NCBI GenBank assembly: GCA_027924585.1
Contig: BSBM01000753.1
Coordinates: 27,988,501-28,052,500 of the forward strand
Reading direction: 5' to 3'
DNA length: 64,000 nt
Source of the DNA: Larix kaempferi
Taxonomy: Eukaryota > Streptophyta > Pinopsida > Pinales > Pinaceae
Shown here: positions 42,585 through 53,159 of the stretch, in pieces
How positions within the stretch are numbered: the stretch's first letter is position 1
How the letters are laid out: every line of letters starts with the position of its first letter
Notes under the pieces: model-generated
Seen by the model: only the letters and a program-made list of their open reading frames with translations
Database searches by the model: none
What the model was told of the DNA's origin: nothing
Translations under genes and position numbers: made by a program

Positions 42585-42760
42585 GTGAAGCAATAATGAG
42601 GCATTTAATATAGTAATTAAGTAGTGGTTGGGAGTAATGTAACATATTCCTCTTCTCCTACTATGTAATAAGACATTGTATCATTTAATGAATGAATGAA
42701 TCCACCCTTTCTCATTATTCTATGTATTTCCTATCCACACTTGTGTGTGTAAATCTCACA
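42585..42760 (+). mobile_element. copia A 3' LTR, second part
   Basis: The continuation of the LTR begun at 29859. TAATATAGTAATTAAGTAGTG and AATGAATGAATGAATCCAC match 20690-20800, and it ends AAATCTCACA. A short palindrome TCACTTATAAAGTGA lies at the junction (42573-42587). Confidence 0.85.
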
Positions 42761-43790
42761 AATGGCACCTTAAGGGAACATTGAAAGTCAAGGAGGTTCT
42801 AGATTTGTATAGTAAGTCCACTGGACGGAAATTAATGCTTGAAATCTGCAGTTTCTTTCAACAAAATTCCACAAAGACAAAAAAATATAATAGTTAGAGT
42901 TTTTTTTCCTTCTAGCCTATTGGCTTTGTAAAGGTTTCAAATACCTTAGCTTTATGCTTAGAACAAATATAGTTTCAGAAATTGGATTTGGTTATACCAA
43001 AACATGGAAAAAAGAATCACAGCTTGGTGCACAAGGTGGTTGTCTATTGGAGGAAGATCAAAGTTCATCAAATCTATACTAGAAGCTAGAAGCTATCCAA
43101 AAGTATTGGCTCTCAATGGCATACATGCTAGCGGGCATGTTAAAAAAATTAGGAAAAAATGTTTTCATTTCTTGTGGACAAAGAAAAGCAAAAAGATGAA
43201 ATGGTTCTAATCAAATGGAAGAGAATAGAAAAGCCAAAGGTAGTGGGTGATTGGGGCCTTAAAAATATCCATCATTTTGGAAAGATTTTAACTACAAAAA
43301 ACCTATGGAGATTACCTAAAGGTAGAGGCTTGTGGCACAATTTGATCTTGTAAAAATACCAGGACCCAATGACTTTTAATGTAAGGATGAAGACTCCAGT
43401 AAAATCGTTTGCAAGTGCCTCAATTTATGGAAAGCTCTAGTATTGTGCTTTCCTTTTATAGGAACTAGCTAGCTTAGAAAATTGGAGATGGAAAAAAGGT
43501 AAGATTGGGAATCGATTAATAGACTAAACAATCAAGGCATTTATGTACTTGCTAATGTAGCAGATCCTTTGTCAACAAATTTATATCAACATGGAAGGAA
43601 GAAAGTAGAGGTATTAGGTATCAAAGAAATATTGGCAAAACAATGGAAAGTATTTACTAAGAGATTGTCACAAGTCCATATTTGCTTAACCTTGGAATAG
43701 GTCCCTCTGGAATGGTCCAAGAAACTAGAAAATGATAGGCTCATAGCAAAATTAGGTTATAGGGATATGTCTAAAGAAATCTAAAGAAGG
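42761..43790 (+). pseudogene. LINE 2, 3' part
   Basis: Coding resumes where 20586 broke off: NGTLRE-like, then KVKEVLDLYSKSTGRKLMLE. It continues with the post-RT region of plant LINEs: ITAWCTRWLSIGGRSKFIKS, CFHFLWTKKSKKM, VLIKWKRIEKPKVVGDWGLK, NIHHFGKILTTKNLWRLPKG and a degraded tail to about 43790. Frame breaks lie near 42890, 42960 and 43210. No poly-A tail is evident. Confidence 0.8.
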
Positions 43791-43799
43791 TAATGAAGA

Positions 43800-44495
43800 A
43801 GTATGGTAGTGGAGAAAAATCTAGAAGGTGATCTCCTCTCTCACTGATCACGGCAAGAGATCTTTGGAGTTCAATGTTGATGATAAGTTGTAAGAGCTTT
43901 GAAGGCCATGTACCATGGTCTATCTTGACTATGCACCATTCAACATCTAAAGGGAAGAACAAAGGTTGAAGCCAAGGCTTAAGACTCATAGAGGAAAGAA
44001 GAAATCTCTAGAAGATGAACGCCCTATTTCAAGAGGTAGCTAAAGCATAACATATGGCAACAAAAAACCCAAAAGAGAAAATGCCCTATATTGGAGAAAG
44101 CTCAAAGCAATGTATGTGACAACGAAAAGAGCTAATGTAGGAAAGCATTGCTTGTAATGGTGCCATGTGCACTAGGAAGTGTCTCTATGGTCAAAGAAGG
44201 TCCACTAGGGGCATTACAAATGCTTCATTGGCATTGTGGCCACAAAAGGGAGCAATAAATGACCTTAATAAAGGAGAGATTAAGCAAAAAGAAGTCCAAA
44301 CTCACTTGGATGGAAAAATTTTGATGTTGTATTTGAAGATGATGAGGTCGGCCCTAGTAAAAGGTCAGTAATTAAATAGAATTTTAAGTTATGAACAAGT
44401 TGACCCTGATCAAATGAAGAAAAATAACTATAAGTCGAAACTCAGTGAAGATTAGAATCATTAATGTTGAAGTGCTTGGATGAAGGAAAAGGGGG
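43800..44495. other. unassigned sequence
   Basis: No family is recognised. It ends in the purine tract GAAGGAAAAGGGGG (44482-44495) directly before an LTR-like block, so part of it may be the 3' end of a lost gypsy element. Confidence 0.35.
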
Positions 44496-45528
44496 TGTGC
44501 TAGGGCTATTTAGGGGCTTTTGTAGGTGCCCCTAGCATTAAGATGCTACCACATGGATCTCGAGTTGATTTATCAAACCCTAAATGGCCTTCATGAGGAG
44601 TGCCCTAATTAGGGCTAATTCAAAGAAGAAAGTTATAAATAGTACGAGTGATGGCCAAAGAGGCATGCTTGGATTTGTGGGAGTTTCCCTCCAAACTTAG
44701 TTGAAGATCTTCTGGGAGGAAGGAGTTAAGGGACAAGTTCAATGTGAGGTTTTCCATCTCTCTTTTTCTCTTTCATGGATGACTAGAGTTTTTGCAAGGA
44801 TTGCCATTTCTTTTGCTGCTGAAATACTCTTTGAAGAAAGCGCGGTCTTGCTCCAATAAAAGGACATTAGGGTTGAGGTGAAACCCTCCTAACTCTTAAT
44901 GCAATGTTGGATAATTGAACAAGTTTGCTGCTAGAATTTTTTGGTCGGGGTTGTTCACTCTATGTTTGAGTGTTGTTTTGATTAAGGAAGGAAATTAAGT
45001 GTGGCATGTTATGGCTCTCTTGATCTTGTAATCAAATCAGATTTGAAGATATGATATATTGTTGGTTAATCATTCAATAAGAAGGTTGTCCTACCTTGTG
45101 TATTTCACCTATGCCTTCGTATGTGGCTATTCATTTATTGTTCATGGTTCCACATTATTCTTGGTTGTAATTTCATGGTTGTGATGGTGCATCATGTTTA
45201 AGGGTTGTCACTTATTCTTGCATAATCTGAAATTTGTTTTGGACTAATTATGGTGCATCAGTGAATGTCTTAATTATCTTCTCCATATTATCCCAACCCT
45301 AGATCTTGACTCCATCACCCAATTGGATAGGCACTGATCTTGTTACACCATCCCTTTATATATAATGAATATCATAAACTTATTTTATAGGGTTTCCCCC
45401 TTTGTGTCGGAAAAGAACTGGCCTAAAGTCAGAAGAAGTGTTGTGGCATTGAGCAAACTTAGTGCCTCTAGAGTTGCACTTTGTTCAAGGACTTGAATAT
45501 CTATTGAGTGCAACTCTAGGAGGTAGCA
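44496..45528 (+). mobile_element. gypsy H LTR
   Basis: From TGTGCTAGGG to AGGTAGCA, with the TATA box TATAAATAG at 44634-44642 and AATAAA at 44855-44860 in the correct order. A primer site follows at 45532 and a gag remnant farther on, so it acts as a 5' LTR. A purine tract on its left is the mark of a 3' LTR. Both boundaries are approximate and no target duplication was found. Confidence 0.6.
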
Positions 45529-45531
45529 AAT

Positions 45532-45549
45532 TGGCATTGTTACCCGAGA
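45532..45549 (+). promoter_or_regulatory. gypsy H primer-binding site, decayed
   Basis: TGGCATTGTTACCCGAGA lines up with TGGCGCCGTTGCCGGGGA, a site common in Tat/Athila-type plant gypsy elements. Most differences are C-to-T or G-to-A, as expected from decay of methylated cytosines. Confidence 0.6.
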
Positions 45550-45711
45550 CAAAGTCTACTTCCCGATATTTAGATTGGCTACAGTGATTTAATGAGGACA
45601 TTTCTTATAAGATCTTATTCTCATTTGCCAACTCCACAAAGGAACAAAGCCCTGTTCTAGATGATTTAAAGTGAACTTGTTATTTGCAGAGGGTGAGGAC
45701 ATCTAGCAAAA

Positions 45712-46330
45712 TTGAAGGCATTTGAAGACTCACTTGGTGACTCCACTAATATTGAAACGAGGGATGATGGTTATATGATTTTCAAATTTCATATCAGCTT
45801 GTCATTTGAAGTGAAGTATGGCATTTTTGAAGAATCATGGATGGGAAGGATGGTTGGATCCATTAGATTTCTTAGGCATCTGAATGAATTCTCTGATCCA
45901 CATTAGGACAAGCACATTCTGAAGTTCCAGGGACATAGTGATTCAGCTACACTACATATTTGATCTTTCATTGAACTCATTTCAAATCTCAGTGATGTCC
46001 ATGAGGATGTCATGATGAAGGTATTTGTCATGACATTGAAAGATGACGAATTGAAATGGTTTTATGACTGTAGTCCAAAGGAGATATCTTCACTTGCAAG
46101 TTGAATCAAAGCATTTCACAAGGTTTGGGATCCTGGTTATGTTGAAGGATCACACGAGGAATATGTTATGGTTGAGATTTGCTGTAGAAGAAGAAAGCTT
46201 GATGATATGGTGCTTGCAGATCAAAGTGATCCTTCTAATATTTTGTTTTCTAAAACCAAAGAAAAATATCCTCTATCATAACCATTATACTCTATCATCT
46301 CTTCTTGTTATGGAATTCTGTTTTTAGTTT
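45712..46330 (+). pseudogene. gypsy H gag remnant
   Basis: The first frame reads to IRFLRHLNEFSDPH. After the stop at 45904 the text continues KHILKFQGHSDSATLHI, FIELISNLSDVHEDVMMKVF, MTLKDDELKWFYDCSPKEIS and LIKAFHKVWDPGYVEGSHEE. This is the core of a Retrotrans_gag domain of the Tat/Athila kind. It stops near 46330; no pol domain of this element follows. Confidence 0.72.
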
Positions 46331-46499
46331 TAATCTTCCATTTTTTGAGTTTGTTCAAAATGGAAAGCCTGCATAGAGTTCTAATAAACATGGTCAATGA
46401 AAACATATAGATGTTTAGGGAGGTGAAACAAATAGGTGGTATTTAAAATCTTCACACAAGTGTCTCACAGCATATGACAAATAGGAGGCACTGTAATGT

Positions 46500-47530
46500 G
46501 CCCTCCGTGAAAACCACATCCACAACAGAAACATTTACTCTAGGTAAACACAAGGCCCATGTGGTTGAAGGGTGTGGGGATGTATTGCTACAGTTCATAA
46601 GCAGTAAGATCAAGATGTTTATGTTCAAATTGTTCTTTACATTCCTAGTCTAAGTAGAAATTTGCATTCTGCTAGACAGATTGGAAAGCAAAGTCCACAT
46701 GTAGGGTTGTGTTCAAAACAGACAGAGATGTTTAATGAAGGACACAGTCACAGGAGTGGAAATATTATAGCTTCAGGAGTCGAAGAGCATGGGTTGAACA
46801 GTTTCAAAGATGTAGCAATGAAGAAATGGTCAACAATGGAGATACCAATCCCAACACACTTTGGCATCAAAGGTATGGGGATTTGTGCTTTCAATGTCTT
46901 TCTCTTCTGAGTAATTTGGAGAGCAAGCAGAGTATTGGAGTTTGTACATCCAGAAATTTGTGGTCCAACAATAACACCATCATTGTCAAGTGCAAGGTAT
47001 TCTTTGCTTCTGGTTGATGAATTTTCACAGAAATTATGGGTCTGCTTTCTTAAGGGAAGGTCAAATGCTTTAATTCTTTTAAGTTTTAAGAAATATAACT
47101 TGAAGGTAGAAGAAGAAGGCAATACAAAAATAATTATTCTCCAAATATACAATGGAGAACCGTTTGAATTGTTTGCTGACTTGTGTAAGAAAGAGGGAAT
47201 TTAGAGGCAAAAAGGTGATAGTGTAAGGAGTAATTGAGTCATAGACATGACAAAGTAGATGCTGCAGGGAAAATCAGTTCCGAATAGATATTGGGTTGAA
47301 ATGATGCACACAACAATATGTTTTCTGAATAGGAGTCCCACAAGGGAAGTGATAGGGGGCAAACCCTAAGGAGGCATGGTTCAGGGAGAAACCAAAGGTA
47401 AACCATTTAAAAAACCTTGGTTCAGTTGATTGTCATGATGCCACAAATAGAAAATTCAAAAATTTTATTTGGTGTATATGCAAACTATGCAATGCATATA
47501 GGGTTTTAGAACCTTGCACAAATAAGGTTG
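46500..47530 (+). pseudogene. copia F protease tail and integrase
   Basis: Protease tail: ETFTLGKHKAHVVEGCGDVL and LLQFISSKIK. Pre-integrase: NPNTLWHQRYGDLCFQCLSL. Integrase core: YSLLLVDEFSQKLWVCFLKG with the first acidic site, then NGEPFELFADLCKKEGI where the Glu lies, then VPNRYWVEMMHTTICFLNRS. Many frame breaks; inactive. Confidence 0.75.
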
Positions 47531-47532
47531 TT

Positions 47533-48480
47533 GTGAGTAGAGATGTGAGAATCAATGAAAGTTCAGATCTAAATCAGGTTGATGATGGCAGGTTTGAAGT
47601 TGAAAAATCAGTTGATCAGCAAGAAGGACAAGTGCAGAATGTTATGCAATCATCAGAGGATGATGTGCATGTAGCACAAGAGGAAGGAAGATACCAAGAA
47701 TGCTTCAGGATAAGCAGGAAAAACTGTTGGTTCAGATTGTGAAGCAGAGAAGAACAGAATTAAAGATTTGAAGAAAGAGGAGCTTCCGCAGTCCAGTGAT
47801 GGAGGAGCAAGAAAAAGGCTGGATAGTGAAGGTGAGCATTATGTTCAGCAGTTGTTTTATGTGGCATATTTTGATTTGTCTGTCGTCTCAAATGTTGAGG
47901 AATCCCAGGTTGATGAAGAAAAGGATAAGTGCAGGAAAGCACTCACAGTTCCTACAGTGAAACCAGAGGCTTCTATAGCAGTAGTTTTGTCCAAGGTAGA
48001 ACCAATGCAATTTGACTTACGATGAAAAGAGTGGTAGAGAGCTACAAGTTGCAGATGTGGGTCAACCACAAGAGGTGCAGTTTGGAGGTATGGATCATTT
48101 GCAGGAGGAGCAATGTGCAGGTGTGGATGATCTCTACAGGTTCTGGCAGGCACTAGAAGCTGGGTTGGTAAGTTCTGAAAAATTTTGGTACATAGGTGTG
48201 GAAGAGGACAACTTGTCATCTATGGTATGTGGGCTAACATTTTCAGCCGACATTGGCTCTTATCTAGGTAAAGAGTCAATAGTTGATCAGCTGGTTGGTA
48301 ACATGATTTACTCTGCATTCAACCATGCCGGTTACATGTCATGTAGTCAGCATTAATTCTGAATGTCTCATTTGGTGAGAGCTTCAAAACATGATATTTG
48401 GAGTGCATTTGATAGGCAGGCTGCAGACAACTTTGACACATTTGGTCAAGATAAGTTTGTATATTGGTACAAAATTTTGT
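47533..48480 (+). pseudogene. copia F linker, unassigned text and RNase H end
   Basis: 47533-47740 is an acidic linker (VVSRDVRINESSDLNQVDDG) like that after copia integrase. 48012-48356 is an open 114-residue frame of no recognised family (FWYIGVEEDNLSSMVCGLTF); it may be an expanded linker. FDTFGQDKFVYWYKILF at about 48430-48482 matches the last residues of copia RNase H. Reverse transcriptase itself is absent. Confidence 0.55.
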
Positions 48481-48505
48481 TTTCCATATGACCATTAAGG
48501 GAGGG

Positions 48506-49070
48506 TGTTGTTATTATTATGATGGTCATATAAGTTGTGTAGTAAGAAAGTGACTTAAGCTACTTTAAATTAAGTCACATGTCATTAATGTTGTTAACAC
48601 ATATTTAAAATTAGTTGATATTTTAAATAAATGAGTTGATTGTATAGGAAATGATGTACGGGCCATTGTCTCCCTTTATGTATTGACGTTTACCATCTTA
48701 AATAATCCACAAAGTAATCTCTCATTTTCTGGACATTGTCTCCCTTTATGTATTGACGTTTACCATATTAAATAATCCACAAAGTAATCTCTCATTTTCT
48801 GAACATTGTCTCCCTATATGTATATATGTTTACCAAACTAAATAATCCACAAAGTAATCTCTCATTTTCTGGCTTGCATCATTGCTAGGCCAGAAGAAAA
48901 AAACTCTTGAACTTCATATTGTGCACTCTACTTTAGCTAGCTTACTCTGGAGTTTGACTACAGCAACCAAGCTTGCAATCTTGTACTTCTTACTGTAAAT
49001 TTTCTACCATAATACAAGTTCTCCATTTGAGATACAATGGCTATTCAACACACTCAACTTTCTAGGTTCT
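48506..49070 (+). mobile_element. copia F 3' LTR
   Basis: Starts TGTTGTTATTATTATGATGG directly after the polypurine tract. It contains a 70-bp triplication and ends near 49050-49070, where the terminal CA cannot be fixed because the partner LTR is missing. Confidence 0.65.
48664..48873. repeat. three 70-bp tandem repeats in copia F LTR
   Basis: Units start at 48664, 48734 and 48804 with CATTGTCTCCCT-TATGTAT and end AGTAATCTCTCATTTTCTG. The third is the most diverged. Confidence 0.92.
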
Positions 49071-49309
49071 GAAGGAAAGATTGTGACACGATAAATGTTA
49101 GATCTCATACTCTTTCTCTACTTGTTTGGGTAAGTAGCAGAAATGCCATGTTCATGTAATGATGACTTTCTACGTACTCTACAGAGAGAAGGCAGTTGCT
49201 TTCTTTCCAGTAGCATAAGTATCAGTTTTCTTAAAAACCAAAATCCTGTGAAAATTCATCTCAAGTAATGACCTAATGCAACAAAAGTATATTAGTGCCT
49301 AGTTCTAAC

Positions 49310-49400
49310 TTCTACCAATGGGGTCATGGTTCAGGATTCAGCAGTGGTCACCCACCAAGGTTCAATTCCAACAGAGGCATGAATAAGCAGCCGGGAGTAG
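49310..49400 (+). mobile_element. possible tRNA-derived SINE fragment
   Basis: Box B GGTTCAATTCC at 49359-49369 is canonical, and a weak box A TGGGGTCATGG lies 42 bases upstream at 49318-49328. Body and ends are unclear. Confidence 0.4.
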
Positions 49401-50029
49401 GGATTAAGTGCAAGTCTTGGGTGATTTTGGGAAAACAGTGGCTATCATGGCAGCGTGGTACTTATGAATAGTGGTTACTCTTTGAGGACCTGCACATGAA
49501 AACTGGCTACTTGTGGTCCCTGAGGTATTCAGGCCAATTGTAATACTTCTGGAGTTCAGGGAAGTACTTTCAAAAGAAATAAAATCTGTGTAGTTCAAAC
49601 TTCATGTACTAATCTAAAGCTTAAGTGGATATAGAGAATTTAGAAGAGAGAACAAAATCGAAATTAATATACACACCTTCTCTTGGCATGAATTATCCTA
49701 AGGATGACAACCAGATCACCAAGCTCTACTACCAATCTGATATCATATGATATGGTACACGTACAATCTTGAAGTGTTTTATAATCATCGAGTTCAGCGA
49801 AAGGGTGCTTGAATCAATGAACTTACAATTAGCGGAAAAAAAAAACATGATTGCAAATAATCAGGGACACTGGAAACCCAATTGCATTTTAAGTTATCTA
49901 AAAAAATCATATAAATGTAAACATCAATACTCATTGGTTTTATAAGCACAGCATGTTAACTGTATTTATGTTTTCTTGACTGTTTTTACACCCCATTGTA
50001 AAAGGGAAATGACCATTTAAGGCATTCTA
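49401..50029. other. unassigned sequence with possible copia primer-site relic
   Basis: The minus-strand word TTGGTAGTAGAGCTTGG near 49707-49725 could be a decayed initiator-Met primer site beside an LTR relic. No coding domain or paired LTR supports this. Confidence 0.25.
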
Positions 50030-50632
50030 TGTCACGACCCCCGCATTTCCCAAGATTTTGGTAGCCTTGGTGGCCGGCTGTTGGTTGTAGCCTCAGTCGG
50101 ATAGGACGGTGTACTAGCGTGTTGGATCGTTAGGAGGACCAAGGAGGATGATGCGAAGAAGCCCTAGCTTGTGTAAGCATAACACTTGGTTAGAACAATA
50201 CCCGTTGATGGATGGTACAGAGACACATCAATATGTTAGCATATGGTTGGACTTGGTAGGTTGCAAGGACAACACCCTCAAGGCATCCTCAAGGATTGAA
50301 TCAATTAGTTGAGCTTGCGTTGCATTAGGCAGGTTGTCGGTTATCCAAGCGTTGGCTCAGGGGCGAACATGCGTCGAGACTGCATGGTCTAAGGTTGGGT
50401 GGAGATGTTGTTGGATGCATCGCCTACGGTGAAACGAGCACTTACATTCCGCACATCTCGATGGTGTCTGACGCAGGTTTGGTCAGGCTAGTTTCGGTAA
50501 GGCATAATCCGGGTGATACTTGTGGTTGATGGCCAAGCCCAACTAGCAATATAACTCTGGTGCCGCGCCTGTCTAGGCTTTCGGACGGTATGGGATGCTC
50601 GAGAGGGATAGAAAAAGCCTAGGCACATAACA
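50030..50632. mobile_element. solo LTR Z, GC-richer than its surroundings
   Basis: A 603-bp block from TGTCACGACCC to CACATAACA, flanked by exact TTCTA duplications (50025-50029 and 50633-50637). Its composition differs sharply from the AT-rich flanks. TGTCACG is a common opening of plant gypsy LTRs, but no TATA box fixes the orientation. Confidence 0.85.
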
Positions 50633-50858
50633 TTCTAGGCCACAGCAGTCTATTATGAATTCCACTATATGCAAGCTCATGATCAATAATATTACAAGCC
50701 GTGAAAAGAGGATTATCGTTGTAAAATACAAAACATGTAAAAGAATCCATGCAAATAACATCAACAGTTAAAGCACCTCAGCTATCAATAATATCTGATC
50801 AAGGAAAAAGCATAGGTTTCTATCATGTGAATTTATTATTATTTATTAGTGTTACCAA

Positions 50859-50910
50859 AAACGAGAAACAGGAAACGGAACGAGAAACAGGAATGGTACG
50901 AGAAACGGAG
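50859..50910. repeat. short tandem repeat of ACGAGAAACAGGAA words
   Basis: Three adjacent imperfect units of 18-19 bp lie in otherwise unassigned sequence (50638-51517). Confidence 0.75.
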
Positions 50911-51517
50911 TTTACAGGTTTCGCATACAAGAAATGAGGAGAAATAAAATAAAGATAAGATAAGATAATTTTATTAACGTCCAACAAATGACCACAAAAG
51001 TAAGTCAATGGAACTGTGTGGTACCAAGGAACAATACAAAGTGGAAACATAAAAGTAGCTCCTATAAAAAGATAAAAAAAATAGAACAAAACTGAAGGTT
51101 CCTAGGATTGTGATGAACAAATTCAGTCATAATGAACAAATCTATTTTGCCATATACCCTGTTTTCAGATTTAGGTTTAGGACAATGATTCTATTTTGCC
51201 ATATATCCTACCCTTCTATTTTATATATAGAGTCTTCTTACCCGGATAAATTACTTTCTAAGTTTGAAAGAGACTGCTCCGATAAAGGTAAAGCTAAATT
51301 TAATGCTCAATCATTGAACTAATAATAGGTTTCCCATGAAAACCTTTGTTCCTTGATAATCCATAAGCCAAACGACGTACTAGTTCTTGCATTTACATTT
51401 ATAAAAAGAATTCCTTGTATATCATATTCATTTTTAACCAGGCAACTACGTGGGATAGTATGGGTTTGAAAAGGTGAAAGCGGATTCAAATTTCTTCTCC
51501 CCTTCCATCACAGAGAT

Positions 51518-51970
51518 TACAAACTTAAATGGAAGCATTCCTGCTTTGAGCATCTTCCGGACTCTAAAGTCTAGACCTTACACATAATTCGCTTTCCGGA
51601 CAAATTCCTCAGAATTTCTCGAGGAAGTTGTTTAGGCTGCGAATAGGCAACAATTCTCTTAGTGGAAGCATCCCTTTTAAAATTGGGGGTGTTCCTAGGT
51701 TAACATACTTAGAAATGAATGACAACTTACTAGATATTCAGATTCCAAAGCAGATGGCAGGTTGTACCAGTCTAAAACTACTTGATCTTGGCCGCAACAA
51801 TTTGATAGGCTCATCAACCTATCAGCTGGCTCCACTCCCACAGTTTCAAACTTGCAAGTGTTGAAGTTGCAGAACTGGAGAAGCAGGGGAGGCTAAGGCA
51901 TCCCAACGTCCTGACACCCTTGGCACATGTTATAGACACAGATTGTGATTTCCTTTTCTACGAATATCAC
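51518..51970 (+). pseudogene. LRR receptor-like kinase fragment
   Basis: Leucine-rich repeats in shifted frames: TNLNGSIPALSIFRTLKS, then THNSLSGQIPQNFSR, then the open part FRLRIGNNSLSGSIP, PRLTYLEMNDNLLDIQIPKQ and CTSLKLLDLGRNNL (51628-51864). After a frame break at 51850-51870 the text becomes a kinase N-lobe: LEKQGRLRHPNVLTPLAHVI and FLFYEYH. The transmembrane segment, Gly-rich loop and catalytic loop are all missing, and a 1-2 base loss near 51570 breaks the first repeats. It is a pseudogene fragment of a plant LRR receptor kinase; the specific family cannot be named. Confidence 0.82.
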
Positions 51971-52151
51971 TAGTGTTTGCGCCTAATGCATTTTTAACTG
52001 AAAATCGGGTCAATTTTAAATTTCTAAGTCATAATAGCCTACAACTACATCGAATCAAGATTTAGATACCTGGCAATTGGCAAACTAGTACTCTGTCGAT
52101 TCTTCAAACCAGTCTGTTGATGGAATTGCCTCTCCCTTCTCAAAGCTCGAC

Positions 52152-52285
52152 AAAAATGATCTCATCTAGTTATTAGACTTTACATAAGGCTCATATTGTG
52201 ACGAGATGTAAAGAAAACAAAAATGATCTCATCTAGTTATTAGACTTTACATAAGGCTCATATTGTGACGAGATGTAAAGAAAAG
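52152..52285. repeat. 67-bp perfect tandem duplication with hairpin arms
   Basis: Copies start at 52152 and 52219. Each contains the inverted pair CTTTACAT/ATGTAAAG around about 22 bases. Confidence 0.9.
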
Positions 52286-52384
52286 GGATTTTTATAATTA
52301 AAATTAATAAAATTTAAATTAAAAACAAAATCCGACTTTGGATATTTTCACATGAAGCATTATTACTCTTCACAAATTTCTGCT

Positions 52385-52515
52385 ACACTTACAAAAAATG
52401 CATATATCATACCATTAAAAAGTACTAAAACTCCTTATAAATTTTTACTTAAAAATGGCATATATCAAACCATTAAAATTTACTAAAACTCTTTATAAAT
52501 TTCTACTACAGTTAA
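52385..52515. repeat. imperfect AT-rich tandem repeat
   Basis: Two units share AAAAATG-CATATATCA, ACCATTAAAA and ACTAAAACTC-TTATAAATTT, about 64 bp apart. Confidence 0.75.
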
Positions 52516-52917
52516 AAATGTTTATTTTTATGTATAACATATTAATTTTTTTTTCGTAATTTCAATAACCAACATAGATCCATCTTAAACTTGGATCTAA
52601 CAAGCACCAAGAAGGATCCAATTTCTTGAAATATATATATATATTTTTTTAAAATTTAAGTTCAAGATTTTAAGTTTTAAGTTTCTATTTTATAGACAAA
52701 CATCGATTTTTTTTATTTTATAGACAAACATCGATTTTTTTATTTTTATTTTTTTATTTTAAAACAATGATTTTTTTTTAAATACTTTCTATAATTTTTT
52801 TATTTTATGAGCATACATGAATTTTTTTAATTATTTTTTATTTATTTTGTTAAGCAGGACTCCTCTCTGGATACAATAACACTAAAAAAGTTGAAAATGA
52901 AAAACACTTTCTTTTAA

Positions 52918-53159
52918 ATTATTTTGAGTAAACCCATATTAAATCATAATTTCAAAGAATTTATTATAGTATATCAAAACTATAATGATTTAGAAATATT
53001 TCTTTTAAAAAGTATAACATAATAAAGTTTTAAAGCAAATTATTTTGAGTAAACCCATATTAAATCATAATTTCCAAGAATTTATTATAGTATATCAAAA
53101 CTACAATGATTTAGAAATATTTCTTTTAAAAAGTTTAACATAATAAAGTTTTAAAGCAA
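52918..53159. repeat. 121-bp tandem duplication
   Basis: ATTTTGAGTAAACCCATATT recurs at 52921 and 53042. The copies differ at about three positions, so the event looks fairly recent. Confidence 0.92.

Larger units (their letters stand above)
20587..42760 (+). mobile_element. copia element A, host of the nested cluster
   Basis: The left LTR is 20587-20852, the primer site 20853-20864, and gag-protease 23013-24620. The short polypurine tract is at 29851-29858. The right LTR is in two parts, 29859-29962 and 42585-42760. The target word AATG flanks both ends (20585-20588 and 42761-42764), and removing A rejoins LINE 2 coding. Excluding later insertions, its own sequence is only a few kilobases, and reverse transcriptase and integrase are not visible. 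Contained elements are solo LTR X2, copia B, two SINE-like units and copia C with its own contents. Confidence 0.8.
46480..49070 (+). mobile_element. copia element F, reverse transcriptase lost
   Basis: Contains a protease tail, pre-integrase and integrase (46500-47500), a linker (47500-47720), unassigned coding-like text (47760-48355), a trace of the RNase H end (48395-48480), the polypurine tract ATTAAGGGAGGG (48494-48505) and a 3' LTR from 48506. The 5' LTR and gag are missing, and gypsy H gag abuts on the left. Right boundary approximate. Confidence 0.72.
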
